A stretch of DNA of 64,000 nt from Branchinecta lynchi (GCA_023053575.1 JAKZAP010000014.1:16518938-16582937), one strand, 5' to 3'. Shown: positions 10,741-22,352, counted from the stretch's first letter. Numbers and translations: made by a program. Notes: generated by a model not told the origin, from the letters alone.

Positions 10741-10830
10741 TTGTGTATAAGGTGTGGTTAACATTTTACTTTCACACTCCACGTTTGAGCGCTTGCGCAC
10801 ATGTTGTGTTGATTTTTGACATTGTTTCCG
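10741..10830. repeat. Short interspersed word shared with 12708-12790
   Basis: CATTTTACTTTCACACTCC and GCGCTTGCGCACATGTTG recur in inverted orientation at 12708-12790, next to a family F terminus. This is probably another small element, unclassified. Confidence 0.4.
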
Positions 10831-11648
10831 GGCATACTCTCTAGATTTGTCTCTCAGTTCGAAGAAGTCTGTTGAGTGACTCTCGACCTTGGAACATCTT
10901 ACAAAGCAGTCGGGTGTTTCTTGTCTGTCTGACGCCCCAAGAGACCTTTTAATGAGGCTTTCAAAAAACTGTTTATTTTAGGAAAGAGATGGATGATAGA
11001 TCAAGTTTTGAGAGCTTTGCCTTTTTTCGCGCTGTGCTAAACGACAAAAGAGAATAAACCATAGTCAGTTTAGTTTTGGAGCTTTGTTGGGTCTTTTAAA
11101 ACTGTAAATTTGAGAAACAGGTAGAAAGTGGATAAAGTTTGGGGGTGTTTTTGCTTTTTCAGCTGTGGACAACCAATCAGAGTAAGCCTAGTTCCCACCG
11201 AGAGCGGTTTTCGCCTCGCGCTTCGAATCTTCTTTTGCTTAGCCTTAAATTGCACGAGAACGATCCACTTTTCTTCTGAAAGGAAGCTAAATTCGCATGT
11301 TTTTCCTTGTTTCTTAGATTTGCTCCGTATTCGCGAGTCGTGCTTATGTTGACTGTCACAGATATACCATATTTAGTAGTGCCAACCATAAAGTTTAGTT
11401 GGTGTTATTTTTGTCCTTCTTGTTTGTGCCGGGGCCGTAAAGATCTGAATTTGCGATCGATCGGTCGCCTGCACAACAGAAATTCGCAGGGCGAAGCGAA
11501 ACTCGGATTCTGTTGGAAACAGGCTTAGAATTTCACATATATCTGCAAGTGGAAATCAGCGTTTTGTTTTTCTTAATAACCTCCCGTGTCCCAACTCATC
11601 TAGTTTTCCGTTCGTCAAATATGCCTTAGGATGTGTCTGAGCCATGCC
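10831..11648. other. No feature seen
   Basis: Intron sequence between the first two recognised exons. Overlapping ORFs of 60-74 codons on both strands show no family features. Confidence 0.45.
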
Positions 11649-11796
11649 TAAGGCCGTATCCAGGGGGGGGGGGTAGGGGTTGACCCCCCCCCACCCCCGA
11701 AACATGCGAAAATACTCCTTTTTATAGGCTTTTTCCTCTGATTTATGTCTTTTTTGTCCGAACGGCAGGCAACCCCCCCCCCCCCCCCCCAAAGGC

Positions 11797-11827
<31 letters not shown>

Positions 11828-11853
11828 GAAATAAATTCCTGGATACGGGCCTG
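11649..11853 (-). mobile_element. Family C hAT MITE, copy 1
   Basis: Flanked by 8-bp repeats GCCATGCC (11641-11648, 11854-11861). The termini TAAGGCCGTATCCAGG and CCTGGATACGGGCCTG are inverted. The interior has poly-G and poly-C runs around an AT-rich core (AAATAC..TTTTTATAGGCTTTTTCCTC). 205 bp; no coding capacity. Confidence 0.9.
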
Positions 11854-11861
11854 GCCATGCC

Positions 11862-12671
11862 TCAGGGGTTTTGCTATTTCATGTAATAAACCTATTAGTG
11901 CATTGACAAAGCGTCATTTTTCTATCGAGTTTGCTATTACACTGGCACGTTAGACGCTTTCAGGCCATTTGAACTGATTACCAATTGTACCTTGCTTTAA
12001 GTAGGTTTTTGAATCTTGTTTCACCCATGTTCTGCGAAAGAAGGAGATAAAAAAGATGAGATCATGTTATTTTAAATATGCAAAGCACCTGCTCCACTTA
12101 TCGAAATTATGCCATAACCATACATAGACGGAGAAGTTCAAAATCCAAAATGCAAGTGTTACCCTTTTGGATGTTTCTTCGTTGCTATAAAAAATCACTG
12201 ACAACAGAGCCCTACCAGCGCACGACCTTCTCCACTGCTTCCTGGCCGAAGATTGAAAATTAGTGTCTTTTTCTGTGTATTTATGTCTTTTATTTACTCC
12301 GCTTTTTCGAAATGGCGGATTACAAATAAATTCCTTACTTACTCACTTCTCCTTTCTCACATATTTCACCCAGCTTTCATACTACCGCCTCGCCGTACTG
12401 GCGGCAGTGCACTTCAGAAAATAATGAGTGTATTTTTTGAACCCATCACCTTCTTCTCTCGCTCGATTGCATGTCTCGCCCTTAATCCTTCTGTCAAGAA
12501 AAGGTTTCCATAATGGGTTTCGTGTTTCAATGTCTTTTTCCGAAGTTCAGTTTGATTGATCGGATGTTCGTCCAGATTATCTAGTATAAGTATTGGCTAG
12601 CTCAGATTCATTTCTTTTATTATTCTTTCGTATATGACACTCTGGAGGTTTTGATATTGTAGACCTAAGGA
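11862..12671. other. No feature seen
   Basis: Intron sequence. ORFs of 61 and 86 codons at 12078-12513 lack recognisable domains. Confidence 0.4.
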
Positions 12672-12705
12672 AAACAAGACGAAAGGTTCCGATGGGATCC
12701 CAACA
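12672..12705 (-). mobile_element. Solo 3' terminus of family F
   Basis: AAACAAGACGAAAGGTTCCG followed by ATGGGATCCCAA is the reverse complement of the family F 3' end. Only this end is present. Confidence 0.55.
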
Positions 12706-13250
12706 AGTGCGCAAGCGCCCAGACGTGGAGTGTATTCCAAATCCTCCAATTAAGATTGGTGTAAAAGTAAAATGTTTATCTCATTTTATATACAAACAGC
12801 TTTAGAACCAAGACATTTCTCATCCCCAATGTAGATGTAGTTCAAACCTTTTAGGGTGTCGCATTTAGGTATTGGTGAACAAGTATAAGTGTGTTATATT
12901 TACTCGAATCCGCTTCTAACTTCCTGTGTGGCGAGTATCATAATATAAGCTGTGGGACTCGACGATATGCATGACTAATGTTAATTATTACTTCCTTAAT
13001 TTTATTTTTATTTTCGAGCAATTAACTTTAACCACCTATTTCTTAACTGTTTTTGACTCTTCTGTGCTGTGTTTGTTGTCACAGGAGTAAAAAATGGTTC
13101 TTTTGTAAAAAGTATAAAAAAACCTCATTTTTTACACTCGGTAATCAGTGTTGGTCTCAGACCGACTATTTCTTTCCCTTTGGACTCTGTTGTGTCGGGT
13201 TTGTTACTAAAATAATTAAATATAGTTATTTTATTTTAATTTGTTTTTAG

Positions 13251-13313
13251 GGCTTGGACTGGTATGCGGCTCATGAGCATGTTCAAATGTGCCTTCTCAA
13301 AGGCCGGAGTGAG
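13251..13313 (+). CDS. Sema1a: Semaphorin exon (sema domain, second exon in window)
   Basis: A 63-bp, 21-codon exon, phase 0 at both ends, with acceptor TTGTTTTTAG and a consensus donor GTAAGT. It reads GLDWYAAHEHVQMC followed by LLKGRSE. The family pattern here is an aromatic/W segment, then C-x-LKGKSE-x-x-C-x-NY; the conserved cysteine and LKG(R/K)SE are present and the next conserved acidic-Cys-Asn-Tyr residues open the following exon. The cysteine is expected to form a disulfide within blade 1 of the propeller. A family A insertion begins only 53 bp after the donor, so the intron has been hit close to the splice site without touching it. LKG(R/K)SE-D-x-C is most typical of invertebrate class 1, though vertebrate class 6 is related; the class call is inference. 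Confidence 0.9.
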
Positions 13314-13365
13314 GTAAGTCACATTTTTCTCTTCCTTTGTTCTTTCTCAAGTTCTATCTGACCTT

Positions 13366-13737
13366 ATATTTGATGGTGCAAAACGGATAAGTCAGCTACC
13401 TTTTTTTTGGAGCTATATTTCGGCCCTTCTTGGCAAGGGTTGATCTTGATTTCGGGTTGATCTTGCCGAGTGTCGGTGGGTTTGTGGGGCGGGTTCCCGT
13501 CTGGTGGTCATTCGTGGAATTATTAACATTTATTTATATAATTAGTTATAGGTAAAATATGCTTGTTATATATGTACCGGGTTTTTGTCAATCGACCTTG
13601 TGTCCCCGGCTTGACCCTATTTATTTTGATTTTATACAGAAGTGTAAATTAAACCTTGAACCTTGGGTCCTTTTAAGTAGCTGACTTATCCGTTTTGCAC
13701 CGTCAAATATGATTCGCAGTCAGCTTCGGCTGAAGGA
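13366..13737 (+). mobile_element. Family A foldback retroelement, copy 2, with 12-bp TSD
   Basis: A 12-bp TSD CTATCTGACCTT lies at 13354-13365 and 13738-13749. The left arm on the - strand (GCAAAACGGATAAGTCAGCT ... TTCGGCCCTTCTTGGCAAGG) and the right arm on the + strand (AGCTGACTTATCCGTTTTGC ... CAGTCAGCTTCGGCTG) enclose about 220 bp that ends in a LINE-like AAACCTTGAACCTTGG tail. It lies only 53 bp inside the intron after the 13251-13313 exon. Confidence 0.75.
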
Positions 13738-13749
13738 CTATCTGACCTT

Positions 13750-14152
13750 TCTTAAAGCCCTGATGGTTTCGTGACAGATCGCCAGTAGCGAACGTTAATT
13801 ACTGCTTTATGTGGTTAAAGGTTAAATGGTTATGTATAATGGGTATTATGGTTAAAGTTATAATGAAATGTTTGTATGCTAGGAAATTAATAATGCATAC
13901 TGTGCCAGATTAACAGAGTAGCTCTTGTATGGTGTTCCTATTCCCGGCAATTGATGTCCCCAGTTTCCCAGAATGCGCCTGCCTGCTAATAGGATTCAGG
14001 ATTCAACATTGATTTTTAAATTGCGGTACACTTTCTGCTTCTCCAATTTAGTCTGGAAAAGTATTCCAGCTAGTATTACAACTAGGCTCATTTTAAAACT
14101 ATGGGAGTGGTTAGGCTAGCGTCAGCTTTAAAGTTTAACTGAAAAGCTAGCT
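13750..14152. other. No feature seen
   Basis: Intron sequence without recognised repeats. Confidence 0.4.
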
Positions 14153-16517
14153 TTTTTATGGCACTTGAGCTTACTCAAGTGCCATATAGCGATTGTAATT
14201 TCTGTCCGTCAGTCGGTCTGTCGGTCTGTCGGTCCCGGTTTTGCTAGTTCGGGCACTTCCAGATAAGCTAGGACGATGAAACTTGGCAGGCATATCAGGA
14301 ACTGGACCAGATTAAATTAGAAATGGTCGATTCCCCGATCTGACCATCTGGAGGGGAGTGGAGGGAGGGGGAATCCGGAAAAAATAGGAAAAATGAGATA
14401 TTTTTAGCTTACGAACGGGTGATCGGATCTTAATGAAACTTGATATGTAGAAGGACTTCGTGTCTCAGACCCTCCATTTAAAATCCAGAACGGATCCGGT
14501 GACATTGGGGGGAGTTGGAGGGGGAAACCGGAAATCTTGGAAAACACTTAGAGTGGAGGGATCCGGATGAAACTTGGTGGAAAGTACAAGCAAAAGTCCT
14601 AGATACGTGACCGATATAACCGGAACGGATCCGCTCACTTTGGGGGAGTTGGGGGGGGGGGGAGAAGTCCGAATTTGTAGTGATCCCACGAGTTCCGTGC
14701 TTCCTGATGTGCTGGGATGATGGAAATTGACAGGCACGTCTGGGACCCGACCAGATTAAATAGGAAATCGTCAATTCCCCGATTCGACCAGCTGGGGGGG
14801 GGGGGGGGGGGAATGGAGGGAGGGTGAAGCCAAAATTTGAGGTATTTTTAGTTTGCGAACGGGTGATCGGATCTTGATGAAAGTTGATATTTAGAATGAA
14901 CTCGTGTCTCAGACATCTCACTTTAAATCCGGGCCGGATCCGATGACACTGGGGGGAGTTGGAGGAGGGAGCCGGAAATTTTGAGAAACGCTTAGAGTGG
15001 AGGGATCGGGATGAAACTTGGTGAGAAAAACAAGCACAAGTCCTAGACACGTCATTGACATAACCGGACCGGATCAGGGCACTCTGGGGGAGTTGGGGTG
15101 GGGGTCCGGATTTCTAGCGATCCCGCGAGTTCGGCATACTTCCTGATGTCCTAGGGCGATGAAACTTGGCAGGTATGTCAGGGATCCAAACAGATTGACT
15201 TGAGAACAGGCGTTTCCCCGACCCGACGATCGTGGGGGGAGTGGGTGGATGGGGAGTCCGGAATCTAGTGGCGTGCATAACTTTTGAACGGGTGATCGGA
15301 TTTGAATGAAACTTGTCTGGTGAGCTATCACCTCGGACGTTCAGTGTCACGTCCGGGTCGGGTCCGATACCTGTGGGGATGGGGGGGGGGGTGAAAAACT
15401 CAAGAAACTCTAAAAGCAGAGGGACTGGGACGAAACTTAATGGGTGGAACAAGCATTAGGCCTAGATGAAATTGACGGAGCCAGAATGTTTCGGGGCTCT
15501 GTGGGGGGAGTTGGAGGGGGTTTCCTGGAATTCCGGTAGTCGTGAGTTAGAATAGTTCCAGATGTAAAACGACAACGAAACTTTGCAGGCATATTAGCGA
15601 CCCGGATTATCTTGACTTAAGAACCTGACGCAACATACCCCTGGAAACTTCCGTTCCTAGATTCGAGTATTTTTCGGGGAGCAAGAGAAGAGAATATGGA
15701 AACTGGCTTCTATAAATTTCAAACGAGTGGTCTGATTCGAGTGAAACTTCATGGGTGATACGAATCGATGGCCTCGACATGTAAAACATGCGTTCGAACC
15801 ATATGCGACCACGATTAGGGGAATTGGGGGTGGGGGGACTTTTGACATGCACAAAAACCTAACGGATGGACCGAATGAGATGCAAATTCGACAGTGCCGA
15901 GTTTATGCGGCCTAGATTTGTTATTTGGCGTCCGGGCCGGATTCGGCCAAGGTAGGGGGGGGGGGTACTGGAAACTTGCAGATAGGCTATGCTCCAATTT
16001 CAGTAAAACTTGATGGACAGGAACAGGGAATTAAGAGATTGGGCCCGAACCGGCTCCGACAACGTTGGTGGGAGGGGGGGGGGGTACCGGAACTTTCCAA
16101 AAATGCTCAGATTCGAGTGAAACTTGACAGATGGTATAAAAGAAGATGCTTTAGGTGGTCGATTTTTTTTATTCCGAACTAGACTCGGCCACGGTAGGTG
16201 GAGATTGAGTGAGTACCGGAAATCTTGTAGCACGTCTAGGGATCAAACAAATGGATTTATTGGGGTGAAAGTTTGAACAGTTATGTGCATTTGCTACAGA
16301 CAATCGAGACGATGCCGGAACTGCTCAGAAATGAGTGAAACTAAATATCCAGATCCAGATAACCGGTTTTACGCATCTGTAGCATGAGACGCGAAAACTC
16401 TTTCGGAGCATAACGAAAACGGAAAATAGTGAAATATGGCAAATGCAAAGATTAGTGAGGTGTCGTTCTTGTACAGCCTACTCGTACAAGTGCCATATGA
16501 GCTCGTAGCTCTTGTTT
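14153..16517 (+). mobile_element. Family E element, copy 1 (HINE/Helentron-like, 2.4 kb)
   Basis: Starts in a T tract with the palindrome TATGGCACTTGAGC / TTACTCAAGTGCCATA, then a (TCGGTCTG)n-type microsatellite and GTCCCGGTTTTGCTAG. The body is a higher-order repeat of about 430 bp built from three ~140-bp modules, each with a variant of GATGAAACTTG and a G-rich tract such as GGGGGGAGTTGGAGG. It ends with the hairpin CTTGTAC / GTACAAG, the inverted subterminal word AAGTGCCATATGAGCTC, a second hairpin GAGCT-CGT-AGCTC and CTTGTTT. There is no coding capacity; all overlapping ORFs are shadows of the repeat. Helentron affiliation is inference from architecture. Confidence 0.75.
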
Positions 16518-16539
16518 AAATAGAATATTCAGTTAGTTC

Positions 16540-16676
16540 ATTATGTTTGGTGTTTAAATTAATATCGGTTATTTCCTTGCCCTAGCCAAGCACTACATTT
16601 GTGCTTTCCAGGCAGGAATATTAATTGTGTATCTTTTTATCTTTAAATATAGTCGAATAAAACTGAAACTGAAACT
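16540..16676 (+). mobile_element. LINE 3' end with (AAACTG)n tail
   Basis: A 3'-UTR-like stretch ends AATAAAACTGAAACTGAAAC. Tandem hexamer tails of this type close CR1/L2-like LINEs. It separates two family E elements. Confidence 0.45.
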
Positions 16677-17011
16677 GTGACATTCATAACTTTTGAATGG
16701 GCGATCGGGTTTGAATGAAACGTGGCAAACGGAAAAAGCTGCCGTTTCAGATGTTCCGTTTTAAGTACGGACCGGATCCGATAGCTTTATGGGGGAGTCG
16801 GAGGAGGGCACCGTAATGTTCGTGAAACGTTTAGCGTGGAGTGATCTGGATGGAATTTGGTGCGAAGAACAAGCATAAGCCCTAGATACGTTCCTGACAG
16901 TACCAGGGGGGTTTTCCGGAATTCCGGTGATCGCGAGTTAGGATACTTCCTGATGTGGTAAGAATGATGAAACTAGATAGGCATACTAGTGACCCAACCA
17001 AATACACTTAA

Positions 17012-17377
17012 AGGACCTGTCTTAGCTATAATACTAACGCAACCTACTTCCATAATAATTCCATATATTTCTAAACCGGAGACACCGATTTCGTACGGTA
17101 CATTCTAAGCCCTGTAACAAAACTACGCTGATTTCTCACTTGCCGTGTATTGCTACCTTCGATGTGTGTTTAGCCTGTCGACGGCTGTCTGCGAGAAGTT
17201 TTTCCATCACAGAAACCGGTTATGTAAATTGTTTCCCCGTTTTCGCTATAAGCCATCGGGTTTCAGAAAAGGTTTAAAACAGCCAAAACCGTGGGTTATT
17301 TGTTGAAAGCATACCATAGTTTTATTCAAATATTTTAAAATACTGTAAGTTAAAGAGTAAATAGTGCGAGGGGTCCT
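17012..17377 (+). mobile_element. Family B piggyBac-like MITE, copy 2 (366 bp)
   Basis: Left TTAA (17008-17011), then AGGACCTGTCTTAGC; the right end is GTGCGAGGGGTCCT followed by GTAA (a mutated TTAA). The host E sequence has ACTTAAGAAC at the corresponding place in the copy at 14153, consistent with a TTAA target. Uninterrupted interior; no ORF of interest. Confidence 0.8.
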
Positions 17378-17520
17378 GTAAGACTTCCGTTCCTGGATCG
17401 ATCACTTTGCGGGGAGTTAAGGGAAGGGGAATCCAAAAGTTACTGACTTCTGTGGGTTGCGAACGGGTGGTCCGATTCGAGTGAAATTTTATGGGTGATA
17501 AGAACTGATGCCTAGATATG

Positions 17521-18678
17521 AACAAGACCAAAGGTTTCGATGGGATCCCAAAAATTCAATATCTGATCCAGACAACTAGGTCTTGTCTTAGTCAGATCCA
17601 GTCTTCGCCAGACTCCTTGAACATTTTTACAATTAAAATTCAGAAACAGATTAAGGCCAAATAGCTAATCACCTGAGAAAACCAAGTTCAGATTTGGATT
17701 CAGCATGTGTGTTTACCCGTATAAAACATATCTGTTTTGACGAAAACTTCCTGCCACTTCTGCCAATTTCCCGGTTCCGGCCGAACTCCAGAACTACTTG
17801 TCCGGCGAAAAAAGAAAGCTCAAAGACGAAATCAGGGTATCTTCTTTCCCCAGTAATGAACATCTAATCAACTTCAAATAGAAATTTAGCTTATAACAAA
17901 TTTTCCGATTCCAGCCGGATTCCGGTCGAACTATATGTCCGGGTAAAATACGATTGTCATACAGGGACTCAGCATCTCTTCTTACCCCTAAATCGCTTAT
18001 CTAATCAACTAGAAATAAAACTTTGACTTCCAACAGTTTTCCGGTTTTGGCCGGATTCCGGACGAACTACATGTCCGGGTAGAAACTTGTTTTCACATAA
18101 GTGCTCAGCATGTCTTCTTGCCCTAAATCGAACATCTAATCAACTCCAAATAAAACTTTTAATTTTGACAAACTTTCCGGTTTGGGCCGGATTCCGGTCG
18201 AAATACTTGTCCGTCGAGAAAATAGTTTTCACCGTCGTCTTCAGCATGTCTTCCTACCCCTAAATCGAACATCCAATCAATTTCAAATAAAACTTTTACT
18301 TTCAACAAACTTTCCGGTTTTGGCCGGATTCCGGGCGAACTACTTGTCCGATGACAAAATGATTTTCACCATCGTGTTCAGCATGTCTTCTTACCCCATA
18401 ATCGGCTATCACATTAGCTGTTTTCAAAATATTTTGTTTGTCCCTTAATTTGAATCCCCTCCCCCACCCCTAAATGTAGAGCTACAAAGCCCATCTACGA
18501 ACTTGACTGGTCCGACGACCCAACGAACCCTCACACCAAGTTTCATCAAAATATCTCATTCCCTTCGAGAGTTATCGTGCTTACAGACGGACGGACGGAC
18601 AGACGGACGGGACGGACAGACGGACAGCTTTTGCGATGTCATAGGTATCCCTCCACTTACGTTTTGGGATCCCAAAAA
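17521..18678 (-). mobile_element. Family F element, copy 2, nested in family E
   Basis: Inverted relative to its host. From the right it reads TTTTTGGGATCCCAAAACGT, a (GTCCGTC)n tract, CTCGAAGGGAATGAGATA, several ~137-bp CGGAATCCGGCC modules, and ends GGGATCCCATCGAAACC-TTTGGTCTTGTT. The flanks read GATATG on one side and CGTGTG on the other, aligning with GACATGTAAAACATGCG in the intact E copy; the junctions are A/T runs. Confidence 0.8.
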
Positions 18679-19118
18679 CGTGTGTCCGAATTACATGCGG
18701 CCATGATTGGGGGACTTGGAGGGAGGGGGACGGAATTGTGCAGCTTGGATAGGGGTCAAACCGGAGTTTCCCGAAAAATCCTCAGATTCAAGTGAAACTT
18801 GACAGGCGGTAAGAGAAGATGCTTTAGATAATCCATTTATGTATCCGAACCAGATGCGGCCGATAGGCGGAGTTTGAGTGGGGGGGGGGGGGGGGGGTAA
18901 TGGACATAGTGTGGCACGTCTAGGGATCAAACTAGTAGGTCTGAACTTGGAAGATAGACACGTTGTTTGCCCTAGATGATCTGAGGCGATGCCGGAAATG
19001 CCTGAAATGCTATTTCTAGGTCCGATCCTAGGGGGGTTGAAGGGGGTATTTGCGACGTTCTCGTCTACTTTCTTGTACCACCCACTCGTATCAAGTGCCA
19101 TATGAGCTCTTGTTTCAT

Positions 19119-21057
19119 CTTGCACTGTTGACCTGACATGAAAAAGTTCACCCCGACGCGGAGAATTTGAATTTCAACAAAGGCATACATCTCAAGGGAA
19201 AGTTCAATTTTAGATTGTAAGGTCACTTTTGAAGAAAGCCCGCTATTGCATGTGATCCCGAAAACATTTGTTTTCGGCAATCGTTTAGCCAACCTTTGTG
19301 GTTGCTAAATATATCAAGCATAGAGGTACAAGCTCATAGAGGTATCACAAATCCGGAAGAAAAAATTGATTCAGTGAAAATCGATTCTGTCATTAGCCGA
19401 GACCCCGAAGCCTATTTTAGTTATAAGTGACGGGTAACACAGACTGCCTTATCTTGGCCATGTTTGGTTAAACTTTAAATGCTGCACTGACAAGCCGATC
19501 GAACGATAGACATGCATTCCGGTCGCCGACGTTCATTTGAGTGCAATTGCAAGTGTCTGAAATGAGGGTCTAATTTGAAGGTGGTGCTTTTAATAATCAC
19601 CTGCTTGCTGCAAGCCAAAACATTTCGGATGTGTCTCCCACTGTTTTTATCACCTCAGTGGAATGTCGGGATTACAGTTTGAGTCACCGGAATGTCGGAA
19701 TTACGCGTTCCTAATATATTTTACAGGACTGAAGAGATTTGAGTTGTTACCGTGACAGTTCGCGCTTGAAATTCCCATTACATCGCGTCGCAAACAACAC
19801 GTTATTGGAATACGAAGTGAATAGACAGCATAAACCCAAGCTAGACTTTCTGGTCCATGCTTTTGCCTTGTGTGCGGTTTATAAAGGGAGGATATTTTTT
19901 ATTTGGTGGGTCTTTGCGTGGAGTTACAAGATTTGGGAAGGGAGATATTTGTGCGGGAGTGGTAGATGAGCATTTGGAAAGAAATATAGGCAGGAGAATT
20001 TTTGGTGTTTTAGTGATAAGTTAGCGTCCTTCAGCTTAGGCCACAACATAGTGTTATTATTTCTTCTTTTTTTCGAGCGGAGAGTTTGGTATGGCGTGTG
20101 TAAGTATACGAAATAGAACGAGTCTTTCTTTTGTCTTAGTACGTATAATATAGAGGAACGACTTATTTAATATCTACTTTATATTCACTGTATAAAATGT
20201 GGCTTTGCTAACTAGCTCGTATCCCTGCCGGCCACCGGTGATCGATTTACATCAGTGTTTTAAATCAAAGAACAACTGAAACGTTAGCGGTTCGGAAGGT
20301 TTCTTAATCAGGCTATGGAGCATCGGGTGTGTTTTTGGGGGGTAAGGAGCGGAGATATAGCTATTTGTTTATGGTATGCGTGATATTATGATTATGATTT
20401 GTTAGTTGTTTTTTTTTAAGTTTTTTTTTCGCCATGGCTTCTCTGGCTTTTTTTGGTGAAATTCAGTAATTTGTTCATTCATCGTTTGAACCAGGTTTTT
20501 GACGGATCACTTTCTCGTGAATTCGTTCTCGCTTACTTCCGTCATTTTATTTATTTATTATAGTAGTTTCGAATTTCGGAACATAAGAAAAGGCAAAATT
20601 GCATAAAATTGAACAAAGAATAAATTGAATAAAATTGTTTGGATAAAAACTACTCTGCGTAAAATTTGATTTCCATTAGCCGGTGTGTCAGCAAATGCTA
20701 TTCCGAGTCCAAGACTGACGGCTCAACACCGTTTCCGATCCGCCTGAAGGATGCAGTTCATTTAATTCTCTGTACCATTTTGGTGGGTCCGTGCCACGGC
20801 TGATATTATGTGGGTATAGTGTAGTGTTCACACTACTTTGCAGTTTTGTTTCGCCCGCCCCCTAGGACAGGCCCAGAGAAAAATGATATTATGGAGTATC
20901 GCCAAGACTTGACAAAATTGACACACACTCGAAAAGCAGCGATACTAGCACCAATAGCGATAGAGAACGTGCCTACTGAAACTCATTCTGCCGTTCACCA
21001 GCGGTGGCTCCGATAACTTCGTATTCTGAACATAGCAAAAAATCACACTACCTCCAT
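19119..21057. other. No gene seen
   Basis: About 1.9 kb of intron with poly-T runs near 20410-20430 and no recognised repeat or exon. A 76-codon ORF at 19739-19969 has no recognisable features. Confidence 0.4.
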
Positions 21058-21232
21058 GAAGGCCGTATCCAGGGGGGGGGGGGGTATGTGGTTGACCCCC
21101 CCCCCCCGAAACATACAAAAATCGTCTTTTTTATAGGCTTTTCCCTCTAATCTATGTCTTTTTGTACTTTTTTGTCCGACCGGCTGGCAAAAACCCCTCC
21201 CCCCAAAAAATATATTCCTGGATACGGGCCTG
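21058..21232 (-). mobile_element. Family C hAT MITE, copy 2
   Basis: 8-bp TSD ACCTCCAT (21050-21057, 21233-21240). Termini GAAGGCCGTATCCAGG and CCTGGATACGGGCCTG. 175 bp with poly-G and poly-C runs. Confidence 0.9.
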
Positions 21233-21240
21233 ACCTCCAT

Positions 21241-21913
21241 TGTTTCCTTGGTGTGTGCAGACCGGACCTTCTCATTACTAGAAAATTAGCACGCAAGTTA
21301 GTCTCGCTTTAAATACCGCAAGCGAAGTGGGCGGCGCTACGAATCTGATCCGTTTGCAAAGCATGGAAAGCATAGGTCTTTGCGCTAGTCTTTGGTGTTA
21401 TTTTGCTTTGGATAGGCCAGTTCTTTCTGGGTTGGCAGAGATGTGGCCTGTTATGTATTATTATCCCTTCAATGAACTCTCTCTCTATGGAGGAAAATGA
21501 GAGAGAAGCAATTACTAGTCGATTGAATGATCACTGTGAACACACTATATCTTTTCTTTCGCCAAATATAATACCGCTCAGCATTATTAACGGAAACCAG
21601 ATTAACCGAGATTAACGCTTTAGCGAAATGGTCCATCGCTTCCTCGTTCGTTATTCGATCAGTTTGATAGTGATCATTGAGCTTAGTCGACACACCTTTT
21701 CTGCTTCCAAATGTGGCGGATGTTTAAGCAGAAATGATGTTAAACCTCAAAGGAGATCATTGAAAGAAACAGACACTGTCAAATATTTAGCTGTTTACTT
21801 TTATTCATATACGAGCTAACTTTTTCTTTCTCTTTGATTTTTCTACTTTGAGCTACTAGCCACAGGGAGCTGCCACATACTTCCGAATCCCTAATTTGAT
21901 CGAACGGCGGCAA
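21241..21913. other. No feature seen
   Basis: Opposed overlapping ORFs (21403-21693) are unlikely to be genes. Confidence 0.4.
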
Positions 21914-22352
21914 TACGCCCTTCCTAAATTCCTGCTAAAATCCGGTGACGAATTGTCGCCAAATGCACTAGAAAAACAATAACAATCACGTTCGATCTTG
22001 GTCTAAGTTATTTGAAGGGGGAATAAGCGATTAAGCTTTTGGTTCATACCGAGTCGCGCATTAGCTCCGTGAAAAAGTTGGTCAGGAGTCAGCACTGAAG
22101 TCGAAAGCCAGAATCGACAAACTTGAAGAAGTTTGACAAACTATAGTTGGATAGAGCACACATAGAGACAGAGTAATTTTAAACAGTTTCAGACATGGCT
22201 AGGCCTAAGAGGCAAACGTGAAAGAAATCGAGAACAACCAAACAAACCTGGTAAACGTACACCAAGAAGTAACATTTCATTGTTTACTTTACATTAGGGC
22301 ATCTAGCGGCAATGAAAAAGAACTAATCCGGAAGAATTTTAGGAAGGGCGTA
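21914..22352. mobile_element. Element I: 439-bp TIR element, possible TA target
   Basis: Inverted ends TACGCCCTTCCTAAATTC and GAATTTTAGGAAGGGCGTA, one base different. If the outer TA is the target duplication the TIR is CGCCCTTCCTAAA, suggesting a Tc1/mariner-type MITE (inference). No ORF. Confidence 0.6.

Larger units (their letters stand above)
16677..19118 (+). mobile_element. Family E element carrying nested B and F insertions
   Basis: E-type modules occupy 16677-17007, 17378-17520 and 18679-19118. They are recognised by GATCGGGTTTGAATGAAACG, CTTCCTGATGTGG, TCGAGTGAAATTTTATGGG, TGCGGCCATGATTGGGGG and the terminal CAAGTGCCATATGAGCTC-TTGTTT. The gaps are exactly a family B MITE and a family F element. 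The segments follow the order of the copy at 14153, so this is one element interrupted twice. Confidence 0.75.

Noticed and set aside
14478..15452. Overlapping - strand ORFs of 85-190 codons in family E
   Set aside because: They recur with the same frames in every E copy (15607-16233, 26625-27451, 40356-42020), are proline-rich because of the C runs, and track the non-coding ~140-bp modules.
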